In this document: one piece after another, positions 1 to 11,064 of the stretch
How positions within the stretch are numbered: the first letter of the stretch is position 1
Layout: each line of letters begins with the position of its first letter
NCBI GenBank assembly: GCA_038496445.1
Contig: JALMLS010000354.1
Coordinates: forward strand, 186,001 to 250,000
Direction of reading: 5' to 3'
DNA from: Trichosphaerium sp. ATCC 40318
Lineage: Eukaryota > Discosea > Flabellinia > Trichosidae
Length of the DNA stretch: 64,000 nt
Made by a program: the position numbers and the translations under genes
Notes under the pieces: model-generated
What the model was told of the DNA's origin: nothing
Seen by the model: the letters and a program-made list of their open reading frames with translations, nothing else
The model's database searches: none

Positions 1-1105
1 AGTATTTAATATCAGACCAAATAAAATCAAGTTCTTTCCACATATCTTCAAGTTTTTCGATATCCGTCTCAGCTAAGCAAACACGGTATTGTTTAAAGAA
101 CTCTATATATCTCTTTTGTTCATCAGATAGGTTATCTATCTATTTCATAAAAGCATAAGACAACAACAAGACAGAGAAGAAGGATTAAACATACTTTTTT
201 TAGTTCAGAAACGAGATCATCAAAAGCTTCCAGTAGAGGCGTAAACTCGTCTTTAAAATAAGAGGCATAAGACACATGGTATAGCTCTCCTTTATCGTTG
301 AGCTGTATAACAGTATAGTGATTGTTGAACTTGTCTGGAACCTAAAAAGTTTCCATCAAAATAAAATTTGTTTTTTTTCTGCAAGAAAAAACTAACCTTG
401 CCGTCCTTCTGCATCTCTATGAGCGTTTCGGCTACCTTATTACCTTGCACTGCCTTGCACCACGTGATGTAGTACTTATCGTACAGGCTTGCTATTTTAG
501 CCGAGTGCGTTATCAACGCAGCGTCGAAAGGTTCAAAGCCGTGGTCAGGTTGTTCAAGGCGAAATTGAACAAACGATCTGATGATGTCCTGGCGAAGAAT
601 TGAAGCATCTAAACGTTCATTAGCGAGTTGAATAACAATGTTTGGGTATTACCGAGCACTTTGTAGAAGTCTGGGGTGAATTCAGGTATACCCTCCCAGT
701 TCCCTGTTGTAATTGCGTTTACTACCTATCAGATGCGTTAGAAGTACTATTATAAAACTACTCGTTTTTACCAACGATTCTTTTTCTGAACCGAGTATTG
801 TTCTGTAACTCGCCAAAGCGCTGTCTTTTGTGAATAAATCGACAGATTTGGTCTCCATAGCACGTAGGATGTCAAGCTTTTGGAGCTTTGAAAAATTTTC
901 CTAGATCGTCGGTGAGAACAACAAGAGGTATTGTTTGATAAAGAATCTATCAATATGGAGCGTTTTAACGGTTTTTGAGGTTTACCTTATCGTAGAGTGC
1001 GCGTAAGTCAGCCATTGGTACTTCTTTCTGTTTGTATGGTAAGTATATTTGTATAACTACGGCTAAAACACAAGCGGCTACCAGCCAAGTTATAAAAGTG
1101 TTCAT
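1..1105 (-). CDS. N-terminally membrane-anchored protein, unidentified (3' end off the window)
   Basis: Spliced gene read leftward and leaving the window at base 1. The chosen ATG (1105) gives MNTFITWLVAACVLAVVIQI, a single N-terminal hydrophobic segment (about residues 5-22), so a signal anchor or signal peptide is likely. Exons follow at about 1105-1000, 905-780, 725-660 and further left, joined by short GT-AG introns; the window ends inside an exon with LEDMWKELDFIWSDIKY. The later part is rich in charged and aromatic residues (SYASYFKDEFTPLLEAF). I do not recognise the family; a metallopeptidase-like fold is possible but no metal-binding motif is visible. An in-frame ATG at 1174 would extend the protein by 23 residues and overlap the upstream ligase. 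The gene follows the ligase stop by only 5 bp. Confidence 0.6.
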
Positions 1106-1110
1106 CTCGC

Positions 1111-2733
1111 TTAGTTGAGATTTTTTTTCAAGTCCCGCACTTTTTGCTGTCTCTTCTTTTGCTTTTCGAGCCATCTATCCATCACTCTCTTTCGTGTCGA
1201 TGACGCCTTATAACTATCCATAGCTTTAGCATGGCTTGGTGACACAGTCTGACTATCTGACAGTGTCTTTGACGAAGCACGTGGTGTTTTAGTGCTTTTT
1301 GTTGCCGTTCTGGATGAATCATAAGTCTTTGGAACCTTTTTCAAGTCAATCTCCGTTGGTGGCCAAACCTTGTCAATAGCAGGTCCCATATACGCAGGGA
1401 ATCTAATCTAAGGCATCAGTCTACATACCAAGAGGATAATTACCTTGGTAACCCTGCGTCTGTTAGACCCTGATATCTAAATGTAATTATACTCCCTAGT
1501 AGTGTCACAGGTGAGTGCATCATTCAATACGGAATACGAACCAACTTTTGGAGGGTCGTCTCTATCTGCATCCGTGAAGCCAGTTCCAATTTTAAATTTT
1601 ATCTTATTGCCAAGTTCTACCATTAATGCTCCTATGCAACTCACTTCAGCTTTGATTTCTTGGAACGTTATTGTTTTCTGTACCTGTAGATCCTATGTTT
1701 TTACCTTTTCCTTTAACATGTGATATTACTTTAGCTTCTGTATCCTGGAATGATTTCACCTTTAACAAGTCACCAGAACGACCACCATGATATTTAGACT
1801 TTGGTCTCCTCAACATTAATCCTTCTCCACCTTTCTCTTCGATACTTGATAACTCCTCCATTAGATGTTCTTTACTCTTACCAATAATATTTAACAAGGT
1901 AAGCGAGTATTAGTCATACCTTAACAAGCTGTTGGGTTGTCAACGTGATGTGTTTGGAGTCTTTTGGTAAAATGCTCTTCAAGTGCTCCATGCGTGTTTC
2001 AAAGCCTGTACAATAGTTTGCAATCACTAGAAAGAGGCTTGCCTACCTTTTTTGCCTTGACCTGGGCAATCGAAAACCTTGTATTGTACCTTGCTCCATC
2101 CCAGTTGTCTTTTTTTTTCTTTCTCTCCGATATCTACCCCTTCATTATAACGTACTCATTCTTACACTTGTCAACGCACCTACACCAGTCTTGACAACAC
2201 TAATTGTTTGTTGAAAAAGACCTCGTCCGAGGTACAACTCACCTGGACAACAGACATGTCAAAACACATGATTATTCTAATAATAAACAGTACCATCAAG
2301 GTACTCATTTGGGAATTCCTTGACAAACTCATCTGGAGCACAATACACGTTCCCAAGCCTTGAAACGAATTCTCTATGTAGAATAAAGGTCTGCACGGAT
2401 CCTAGAATTGAGTGGCGTACTTTCCTGTCCAGATGGCTCTGACACCATCAAATTTCTCTGACATGTGCCAATTTTCTATCCGCTCTGTTTGCCACTGTAA
2501 CTGGGGTAAGAGGTTTTCTGTTTTTATGTACTTTGTACGTTTTTTGCAAGCATTATATTTGCTGCTAGTTCTTTTCTGCTTGGAGACTTGCTATGGCTCC
2601 AGAAATGATTCCAGTGGCGTTGGTTTGTAGTTGTGGCTACAAGTAAGAATAAATGTCAACACAGTCGTCAAACGTTTCAAATACCCGTCGGTTTATTCGA
2701 AATAGCTGTTCGACGCGCGTACAACGCAAACAT
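1111..2733 (-). CDS. Minimal ATP-dependent DNA ligase, possibly mitochondrial
   Basis: Seals DNA nicks by lysine adenylation. The spliced protein carries the nucleotidyltransferase motifs in order: motif I SEKFDGVR with the adenylated Lys (near 2450), SRLGN, motif III LDGELYLGRG (near 2230), motif IV GGEGLMLRRP (near 1820) and motif V LLKVK, then an OB-fold (FKIGTGFTDADR, RYQGLTDAGLPRFPAYMG). There is no large N-terminal DNA-binding domain as in Lig I, III or IV; the layout is that of small bacterial, viral and kinetoplast-type ligases. The start at 2733 gives MFALYARRTAISNKPT, rich in Arg, Ala, Ser and Thr like a mitochondrial presequence, before a 48-nt intron. The C-terminal 70 residues are a basic Ser/Thr/Lys tail. 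Introns of 38-60 nt begin GTAC or GTAT. The ligase call is firm; the start exon and the mitochondrial location are inference. Confidence 0.88.
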
Positions 2734-2857
2734 TGCTCGTAATATCACGCACTCAATGAAACAGCCACTACCACTACTAGACAACCTAATTATTACCCTG
2801 TTACGCTCACGCTTAACGGCTTTTGTGCTTAAGCTATCGCGTCAAAAAACGTACAAA
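2734..2857. promoter_or_regulatory. Divergent intergenic spacer between ligase and GNAT genes
   Basis: The 124 bp between the two proposed start codons must hold both promoters. No TATA-like or other repeated element is obvious. The plus-strand frame stays open through this stretch, so the acetyltransferase could start upstream of 2858. Confidence 0.35.
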
Positions 2858-3845
2858 ATGCAACAAATCATCGAGAAAGAGATCATAGAGTACAAATTAG
2901 AACTTCACCGGTTATCACCACACAAAACAGCCAAAGAAATAAAAAAGTATGGCTTGACGCTATTGTACACTGGTACGCCTGTTTCTAATACAGTTCTACT
3001 GTCAAACATCGATGCTCTACCCAAAGAAAAACAAGAAGAAGCTTTTCAGGTGAGTTCCACCAACAACACGGTTTGTGTCATGGTTTTTGCTTAAAAGTGC
3101 TTAGTGGGTTTGTTCTGTATTTGCAGAGTATAAAGCGGGATTTGAATGGTGGCTGTGGCATTCTAAAAAAGACTACGATCCAACAATAGAGCAATTATTG
3201 ATACAGAATGGTTTCCATTCAGAACCAATGCTTTGCATGTCACGTGATCTCAAAGGTTTTCTCATAATCTTAATAGCCGAGAAAACAACACCCCCTAACA
3301 ATTTTTAGGGTTCCAGAAGATAAAGAAATCGAGTGTAGTGATAGAAAAGACAAGTGACTTAAGACAATTTTTTACAACGGTGTCTATTGGTTTCGATGTT
3401 CTTACAAGGAACAAGAAGATGTATGTTGACTCTATGAGCGTTTTAGACAATGAACAGTGGGAACACTACATTGGTACGGATAGTGGAATATCGGCAATGA
3501 CGCGCTAATTGTTATTTCAACAGGATTTGCTGGTGAAGAACCTGCAACTACATGTTCGTTACGGTTTTTACCTGACAAGCGGCATGTTGCTGTACATAAT
3601 ATGACTACAATACCAGACAAGCGCCGAAATGGTTATGGAGGTGATATTTTATCTCATTGTTTACAAGTAGCAAAAGATAGAGGTTATGAGATAGCCTTTC
3701 TTCAAGCAGGTAACTTTTACTTTACATTATCCACACACTTACTCCTTAAGATCCTCCAGGTGTGGGTCTATACAAAAAAGCTGGGTTCGAAGCATGTGAG
3801 CATCCAATAGGATGTTATTTATCACCAGCAAAAATACCAAAGTAA
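2858..3845 (+). CDS. GNAT-family N-acetyltransferase
   Basis: Predicted acetyl-CoA-dependent acetyltransferase of unknown substrate, about 260 residues. Five exons: 2858-3049, 3129-about 3250, about 3309-3472, 3523-3710 and 3762-3845. The C-terminal half shows the GNAT core: a beta strand (VAVHNMTTIPDKR), the acetyl-CoA pyrophosphate loop with R-R-N-G-Y-G-G (the Q/RxxGxG/A motif), an amphipathic helix (ILSHCLQVAKDRGYEIAFLQ) and the final motif GVGLYKKAGFEACEH. The N-terminal half is less conserved, as in many single-copy GNATs. ATG 2858 was chosen as the last Met before the conserved region that leaves room for a divergent promoter; in-frame Met codons exist upstream. Family certain, substrate unknown. 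Confidence 0.8.
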
Positions 3846-4064
3846 CTTTTTCTTCGTGATAAATGCCAAGTTAATCAATTCAATGATTTCAAATAAATTT
3901 AAGTCCTCGGATGTTTAACTGCCTTTGGTTGTAATGGGCTAAAACACTATTTCTGCGATCTGAGATGTCGTAAGCTTCAAGGAATCTGTAATTTTGTTGA
4001 ATTGCAATTGCCACGGTATTACCACTTAGTTTATAGTTACAGACTTGTTTATTGGGTTGTTTTG

Positions 4065-5207
4065 TTACAATATACCAATACCTGGTTGTGTAGTATCCAG
4101 AATATGTTGTACAATTAAGGTAGCTTCCTCAAAGGATTCTTTGTTTCGACCTTGACAGTTGACTTCAATGCGATGTCTTACAACACACATAAGAACGCGT
4201 CTTACTGCCTCTGGTGTGGCGAATGTCTTAGAAGTTGACGTCACTGTATTCTCGATTGTAACGATTGCTTTTACGCAAGATAAAAGATCAGAGGTGCAGC
4301 TAGGCGCCATACCATTTATAACAAATAGAGAATGTCGAATTGCTGTACACATGTCAAAAGCATATCTCTGTTTTTTTTGTCAGGTCGTTACGTTGTGACT
4401 TTCTTAAATCTTTCTTACCTTGATTGAGTTTACAAATATCATGTCTTTGCTCTTACGTAGTGTTTTTAACTTTGAAGGAGAAAGAGAAAGTATCTCAGGT
4501 GTTTTTTTAGGCAGTATATCTGAGTCCACTGAAATCATGAAATAGTCAAGCTACAAAGCCATCAAATGGTTTAAATCATTTGTTTATACGTACAAGAGGT
4601 AAGGGAAGAACTGATTTCATAAAATTATCCTTGTGAGATACGATGACGACCAGAAAAAGTGATTTTCTTACAAAACTCGCACGGATATGCATAAGCTGTA
4701 CTAAATGCTCTAAAAACTCTCGTCGTGCACACTCTGGTCTAGAAACAACGATGACGCATTGCTGCCTGTTGTTAAGGGTTAATCAGCTTAGGTGACACTT
4801 TGTTGACATTGTGCGTACATTTTATGGGCATCAGGAAGCGCTGCGTTGACGTGCTTTATTAAAGGAGATTGCTTGTGGCACGCAAAATGAGTTAACTTTA
4901 AATACTTACCCAGTAGTCTACGTGAGGCCTATGCGCAGTGTTATGAGGTATTACCTACGTGATTGAAGCGTCATAACTTGACACGCACATTTTCGACTGA
5001 TTTAGCTACGCTATCGCTGTTTTGGTTCTTGTGGAATACAACCATATGGCCGCCTACCAACATTAGTCACTTTTTAGATTGTTTGGTAATTGCACACCCG
5101 CAACAGCACATAATTTGAGTCCTAGATCGAGCTACGGTAATTAAAAGGAGGTAGCGCACAAAAACGTTATTTTCTCGTACCTGTGGTTCCTTAAATGTCG
5201 CTGCCAT
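4065..5207 (-). CDS. Degenerate AAA+ (MoxR/MCM-like) protein without a visible Walker A
   Basis: About seven exons joined by GTACG or GTAAG introns give roughly 290 residues from MAATFKEPQ (start 5207) to QPGIGIL. The middle reads like the sensor-1 region of an AAA+ ATPase (FLVVIVSHKDN, then LPLPLLDYFMISVD). The C-terminal part resembles the helical lid of MoxR/MCM-type ATPases (AFDMCTAIRHSLFVINGMAP, then FATPEAVRRVLMCVVRHRIE). No P-loop GxxxxGKS/T was found in the exons upstream, so it may be a catalytically dead relative, or an upstream exon has been missed. It shares a 119-bp divergent spacer with the helicase gene. The family assignment rests on pattern recognition only. Confidence 0.45.
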
Positions 5208-5326
5208 ATAAATTTACATTGGTTGTACGTTACAAGGTGTCCGCTATAACTTTAAAAGCGTTATTTGAAGCAACAAAACTAAAGTCAATAGTAGTCGTCT
5301 AATAGTATTGCTTGCGAACTGTAGAA
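5208..5326. promoter_or_regulatory. Divergent spacer between AAA+-like and IGHMBP2-like genes
   Basis: 119 bp between two start codons; it must contain both promoters. It is A/T-rich with no recognisable core-promoter element. Confidence 0.3.
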
Positions 5327-8300
5327 ATGGCGGAAAGCGTCAGTGAAGTTGAACCGCTAAATGTTGAGGAGTTTGTTGAAAAGCAGCTCAAATTGTTAGA
5401 ATTAGATAACGACTATGAAATTGAACAGACTACAGTACTATTGGAGACATTACCACCAAAGGTTTGTTGAAATTCGTCAATTTTTACACTTAACATGACA
5501 CCAGGAGTTAGAGAGTCGTGGCATCGCTATTCTTAATCTATGCGTATCTGAAACGTGTACAGGCACGTTTTTAGTCACCAGTTGATTTAAATACCACAAA
5601 TACATCTTAATACGCGTAAAGGTCTATATGGGCGCTATTTAGTAACGTTACAGCACAAAATATCTGACATTCCGTTAAATGCTCACAAACTGACCAGAGG
5701 TACGCCAAAACCACACCCAACATCAGTAAGGGTCAAAAGAAAAGCATAACAAAGCTTGAAGTTGCACATGAGGATTTTGACATGTTGTTATTCTAAAGTG
5801 GGATTGAAATTCATTTTTTGTACACAGGAAGCGTCGTAGGTCTTGATGATGAGTCTGATGACGCTCAAGAGACATTATATCGTGGTGTAGTATACCGAGT
5901 GAGATCACAAAGTATTACAATCGCATTAAATGTGCCACCAGTAGATGCTACTTTTTCAATGCATTTATTTAAGCTCTTGTTGTTGGGCAATCACAAAACG
6001 TATGTATCAACTCCTTTACGTCAGCACATCCAATACATATTTTCTCACAGGTCACGTGCAGGTTTAAGTTTATGAAATACGCGTTATACGATTTACGTAA
6101 ATTCATGAGAGAATCAACTGCAACTACTGCAACACGTGTGCTCATGTACCATTCACCGCCAAGTCATGACGCCATAACAAGTTTTGAGCCCATCACTGAA
6201 GGCTTAAATAAACCTCAACTTGATGCTGTATCATTTGCACTTGCGTCAAATGACATAGCACTCATTCACGGACCACCAGGCACTGGTAAAACAACAACAG
6301 TTGAGTATTGATACTTTTCATATTTTGTTGAGTCCACGGCTGAAAACATATTTGTATAATACTTTTTGTAGGTTGTAGAGTATATACTACAAGCAATAAA
6401 ATCTGAACAGCGCATTCTTGTGTGTGCACCATCTAATGTAGCAGTGGATAACATTGTCGAAAAAATAGCAAAATCTAGACAAAAAGTAAAAATGGTTCGC
6501 CTCGGCCATCCAGCACGGGTCCTCCCTGAGGCAATGGAGTATACCCTTGATGTACAGTTCAGATACTCTAATGGTGCACAAATTGTGGCTGCTGCTCGTC
6601 AGGATATGGATGATATTTCGAAAGAGTTGAAGCAAGTTCTACCTAGAGATGTTAGAAAAAGAAAGTTTGAAGAATGGAAGAGGCTCAAGAAGGATCTACG
6701 ATCAGGTGAACGTAAAGCACTTGAATCTGTAATAAACCAGAGTCAAGTCGTATTATGTACATGTGCAGGAGCATCACACAAGTGCGTTTTATTCGGTGTT
6801 GAACACTTGAGATTTTATCGCTTTATTTTGCTGATTATTCTCGCTAAGGTACATGTCTTCTATGAAGTTTGATGTTGTTGTTATTGATGAAGCTGCTCAA
6901 GCACTAGAACCTGTTTGCTGGATACCTATTTTAAAAGGGAAAAAGGTAATACTTGCTGGAGGTACGTTGCAAGCGATCGTTAGAAGTAGACTAATGTTGA
7001 TTGTTTAGATCACAACCAATTACCTCCTACTGTTCAATCGCCAGAGGCTGAAGCTCAAGGTCTCGGTAATACGCTTTTTAGTAGACTTATGAAACAGTAT
7101 GGTACACGCATATCGCGATTGTTATCCATACAATATCGCATGAATGAATCCATTATGAAGTGGTACGTTTCACAACTTCTTCCCTTACAAGCTCACCTTT
7201 TTTTTTTTAAAAGGAGTTCTGCTGCCATGTATGACAACAACCTGGTTGCACACTCGAGTGTTGAAGGACATGTATTGAGCGATCTCCCTGATATTACAAA
7301 AGATGAAAACACAGCTGCTTCACTAGTGTTGATTGACACTCAAGGATGCGACTTATATGAAGCACCTGGTACTTTAATTTTCTCAGGAAGGTTCCATCGC
7401 TAAATAGCTACGAAGGTGATGAGGGTTCATCGAAAGCTAATGAAGGCGAAGTCGCTGTTTTAGAAGCGTATTTTAATGCCCTAATTACAGCAGGGCTTTC
7501 TGCAGCTAACGTTGCGATAATAACGCCGTATGTTGCACAAGTATCTCTTTTGAGAAAGAAGCTTTTGCCGTCTCACCCATCTTTGTCCATTAACACGGTT
7601 GATGGATTCCAAGTAAGGACTTATATGAAGTAACTCTATAATTTACTTATACCTCGCGAAAGGGTCAGGAGAGCGAAGCAGTAATTATTTCTCTTGTGAG
7701 GTCCAATATTGACAAAGAGGTGTGTCAAGTAGTATTTTTTTTTGTTGTTGTTTTCAACCCAGACTCACGTGAGATGATAGGTTGGGTTCTTGAAAGATAA
7801 TAGACGGTTAAACGTTGCTATAACAAGAGCGCGTCGACATGTTTGTGTAATTGGAGATACCGAAACAGTTTCTACACATCCATTCTTGAAAACAATGGTA
7901 GACTATTTTACTGAAAATGGTGAATATTTGAGCGCTGCTCAATTTCTACCAGACAATACCTCCTTTGCGACGTTCTATGGGCATACGAGTAAGAAGAAGA
8001 TAAATGCTGAACGCGTCAACCAACAAAAGGTAGTACAGAAGCGACTGGATAAGGTACGCCATGAAATAAAAAAAGACTAACTGACACGTGTTTAAGAACC
8101 GAGAAAAACAGCTTCGTGAAGCTGTTTCAATATTTGCAAATGACTCTTCGAGGAATAGGTTGGAATTTTCCAGAGATTTAAATAAATGGGAGCGTATGCT
8201 TGTACATGACCAAGCGGAGAAGATTGGGTTATCACATTTCAGCACAGGAAAAAAGAAGGGGAGATTTGTTGTTGTAACAAAAGGAGATGTCAACACAACT

Positions 8301-9315
8301 TCTTCAACTGCAGATCAAAAAACTCAAGGTGAAGGCATCTCTGTAGCAGATACTGCGGAGGAAAATAAGAGTATAGAGGGTGATGACGAGGGTGATGATG
8401 TGACAATAGACGTTGATAAGGATGAAGATGTTGCTGTAGATGTTGACAAGGATGAGGAGTGTAAAGAAACTAAAGAAGACGTTGAGGTTGTATATGTCAA
8501 TACTGAGACTGATTTGAACACAACAGAAGTTCAAGAGCCTCAAAAGTCACCTCCTAAGCCAACAAAGAAGAAAAACAATGCACCAAAACCAAGGTTTCCG
8601 CCTAAATCGATGAACCCTTTCGCTACGAATAACAAGCGCACAAAGAAACCTGCTCCTAAAAAACGAGATTTGACTAAAATCAAAAGAGGTGGAAAAAAAA
8701 AACCACCTGTACGAAAGGTCCTTGTTGGATCAACTGATAATGAGGTATTGGACAATGCCGTACAAGATAGGTACAATTTTCTATTATTTCATTTCCAAAA
8801 AACCGATTTTACTTATCTTCAACACAAGGTACACGTGCGCATACAGGAAATGCAAATCTTTCACTGGAAATGTTGGCGCAGATTGTGAGTTTTGTATCAG
8901 GCGCTTCTGCTTCAAGCATGCGTATGTGACATCCCTGAATTGCCCACTACAATTGTATTGACTTTGTATGTAGGCTACCGGAAATACATGGATGTGGTGA
9001 GGCTGTAAGAGAGAAAGCTAGAAGCCAATGGCTTGGTTCTCATCCTCAGAATAATAAAGGTAGAGGATACACCAATAAGTCAACGACTGGTAAAGCCACT
9101 GATAAGAAAGTACTACAGACGAAATTAAAATCTAAGGTAATCATAATCAAAGCACTTGTACCATAAACTAAGTAGTTTATAGCTATCCTCAGCGGCGAAA
9201 AAACGAGGTAAAAAAAAATCAACAAAAAAAAGAAAAAAGCCAAGAGGTAGACGCTGAAGGATATTACATTATCGACAAGTATGTACAACGTATAAATACA
9301 AAACTGCTCTGTTGA
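5327..9315 (+). CDS. IGHMBP2: IGHMBP2/SMUBP2-like superfamily 1B helicase (helicase, R3H, AN1 finger)
   Basis: ATP-dependent 5'-3' DNA/RNA helicase, about 950-1000 residues like the human protein. Domains in order: N-terminal beta-barrel region ([21 protein letters not shown]); Walker [12 protein letters not shown] near 6270; motif Ia [14 protein letters not shown] near 6425; DEAA Walker B ([13 protein letters not shown]) near 6880; QLPPTV near 7020; [12 protein letters not shown] near 7125; TVDGFQ-GQESE near 7600-7680; [15 protein letters not shown] near 7810; R3H domain [19 protein letters not shown] near 8130; long Lys/Asp/Glu-rich linker; AN1-type zinc finger [21 protein letters not shown] near 8890-9000. 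One early intron (from 5563) is GC-AG. At 7362-7390 the frame changes; a 29-nt GC-AG intron would repair it, otherwise there is an indel. The last exon may extend past 9315 to about 9374 through a further intron. Confidence 0.92.
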
Positions 9316-9460
9316 TAAACCAACTTAAACGGTGAGAGCAACAAAACAAGCCGTTACGTTGTCCAAGATGACCTAAATTTTGCTCAACAACGAAAAACAA
9401 AGGTCAGAAAATAATGAGAATGTTTTGGACTTTATTCGAAAAGTCAATTTCTTTTGTTGC

Positions 9461-10608
9461 TTATTTTTCCCAGCAATTATCTTGCAAGATTTCCACAGTA
9501 TCACCTTTAGTCCACATCTGAACGTAGAATTTATAGGAGCCACCACCCAGGTTAAAAGGCCCTGAGCTATGTGTTCCACTACTAAATGATACACATTGGT
9601 TGACCATGTCTAACAAGACGCCAATTGTAGCTAGACACTCAAGTTAATTAGAATCATGCGTTTATTGGTGTACCACAAGTATCGAGGCCTCCCCAAGACT
9701 CCTTCTTATTTGATTGAACTACAATATTCCCGTTTGTGGCGTACACGTAAGCACTTTCAGGGTGGTCACTAACGGGTTCTGTTGCACCTGAGGGTATGAC
9801 ACCGATGTTAACCCACTTGTTTGAGTCTGTATTAATCCTAACATTGTTAGCAAGGAAGCGAGAGTATAACTTACTTAAACTCAGCGTAATGAAGGCCTTT
9901 TGAAATGTCACGCTTGCAGTAAACTAGTAGCCACTTTTCTAAAAAAAAAAACCTCGGTTAAAAACAGGTTAAAAAATGATGCCTACTGGATGCTGTTTGG
10001 CTACATTCCACAACACAGTTGTTATTTGATAGTACTAGTGAACTAGTCTTGTTTGTCTTTGAAAACTTCCAAGTCGCACATCTAATACGTCCTTCAAGGA
10101 ATGCCACTTTTTTTTCCAACTGTTTTGTTTTCTTCCATAAAATTGCTACCTGAATACCGTGTTAAAACTACTAACCCAAGATAGTCATACGGTTTGTTCA
10201 ATCCTAGGAGGGTTTGTGCCGCCCCCACGAGTGTTTTCAGATAATGTGATGGTGTGTGACTTGACTGTGTCAGTAAAATTATCCTCTTCTTTTACTTCGA
10301 GATGCACGCTATCCAAACTTTCAGCAATCCTAACGCTCAAACTGAACCCATGCGTCTATGTCTCTGTCAGTTTTAAATATAGGAGACGATAGTTTTACCT
10401 CATTAACAGCACATTTGATCATTTTGAGGACTAATTGTAACGTTTGGCATCTGCCGCTAGATATCGAGATGGCTTCATTGGAGTTACTTATTTTTAAAGA
10501 GTATCTGCGAAACAGAGTCTCTGTCGTGATTTCTAAGTCACCAGAAAGCTCTACGACAAACTCCATTTCACATCTACTGAATTTATAGACTTCATCAACC
10601 TCTGCCAT
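9461..10608 (-). CDS. SPRY/concanavalin-like domain protein with coiled coil
   Basis: Spliced minus-strand gene. The N-terminal exon (10608 to about 10400, MAEVDEVYKFSRCEMEFVVE) continues into TMGFSLSVRIAESLDSVHLE and may be a beta-sandwich like MATH, but that is unproven. A coiled-coil-like helix follows (ILWKKTKQLEKKVAFLEGRI, near 10130). The C-terminal half is a SPRY domain: KWVNIGVIPSG, VYATNGNIVVQSNKKESWGG, the hallmark IGVLLDMVNQCVSFSSGTHS, and GPFNLGGGSYKFYVQMW. This order (beta domain, coil, SPRY) recalls TRIM-like substrate adaptors, but no RING or B-box is present. The junction between the coil exon and the first SPRY exon (about 9910-9990) is uncertain. Confidence 0.65.
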
Positions 10609-11064
10609 CGATACACTTAATTATCTCTTCAGGAACTGGCAAAAAAGTTCCTTTCAGTCAATGATAGTAAACTGGCCTAGAGTTTTACAGTAAATTAGAG
10701 TTCTAATCTTACTTTCCAGTTACAAACTGGTAAACTTCAACGCCAACCAATTAATGGATATGATTGTAGCGGTTGGACAAGGCAAACTGTAGCAAAATCA
10801 AGTAGATAAAATAGTTTGTCACTTTCACTCAGATCGCTTCTCAATTGTGTTAAACCCTTTCTTGTAGTTCTGACATAAAAGGCATTAGCTGCCCTACAAG
10901 GTCGCTGTTTTATTTCGAAATAAAATCACGTTGACCTATCGATACCTTGCTTAGTATTGGAACTGCAATGGATTCGCGATGCCTTGTTTACTATCTTCAT
11001 CTGATTGAAGCTTGCCACTATGAAACGTTTTATTTCAATTTTGAGAGGTTTCAATACATCATTT
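10609..11064. other. Gene-free stretch, 456 bp
   Basis: Lies between the start of the SPRY gene and the stop of ACTR10, so it holds the SPRY promoter and the ACTR10 3' UTR. No open frame of note, RNA gene or repeat seen. Confidence 0.5.
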
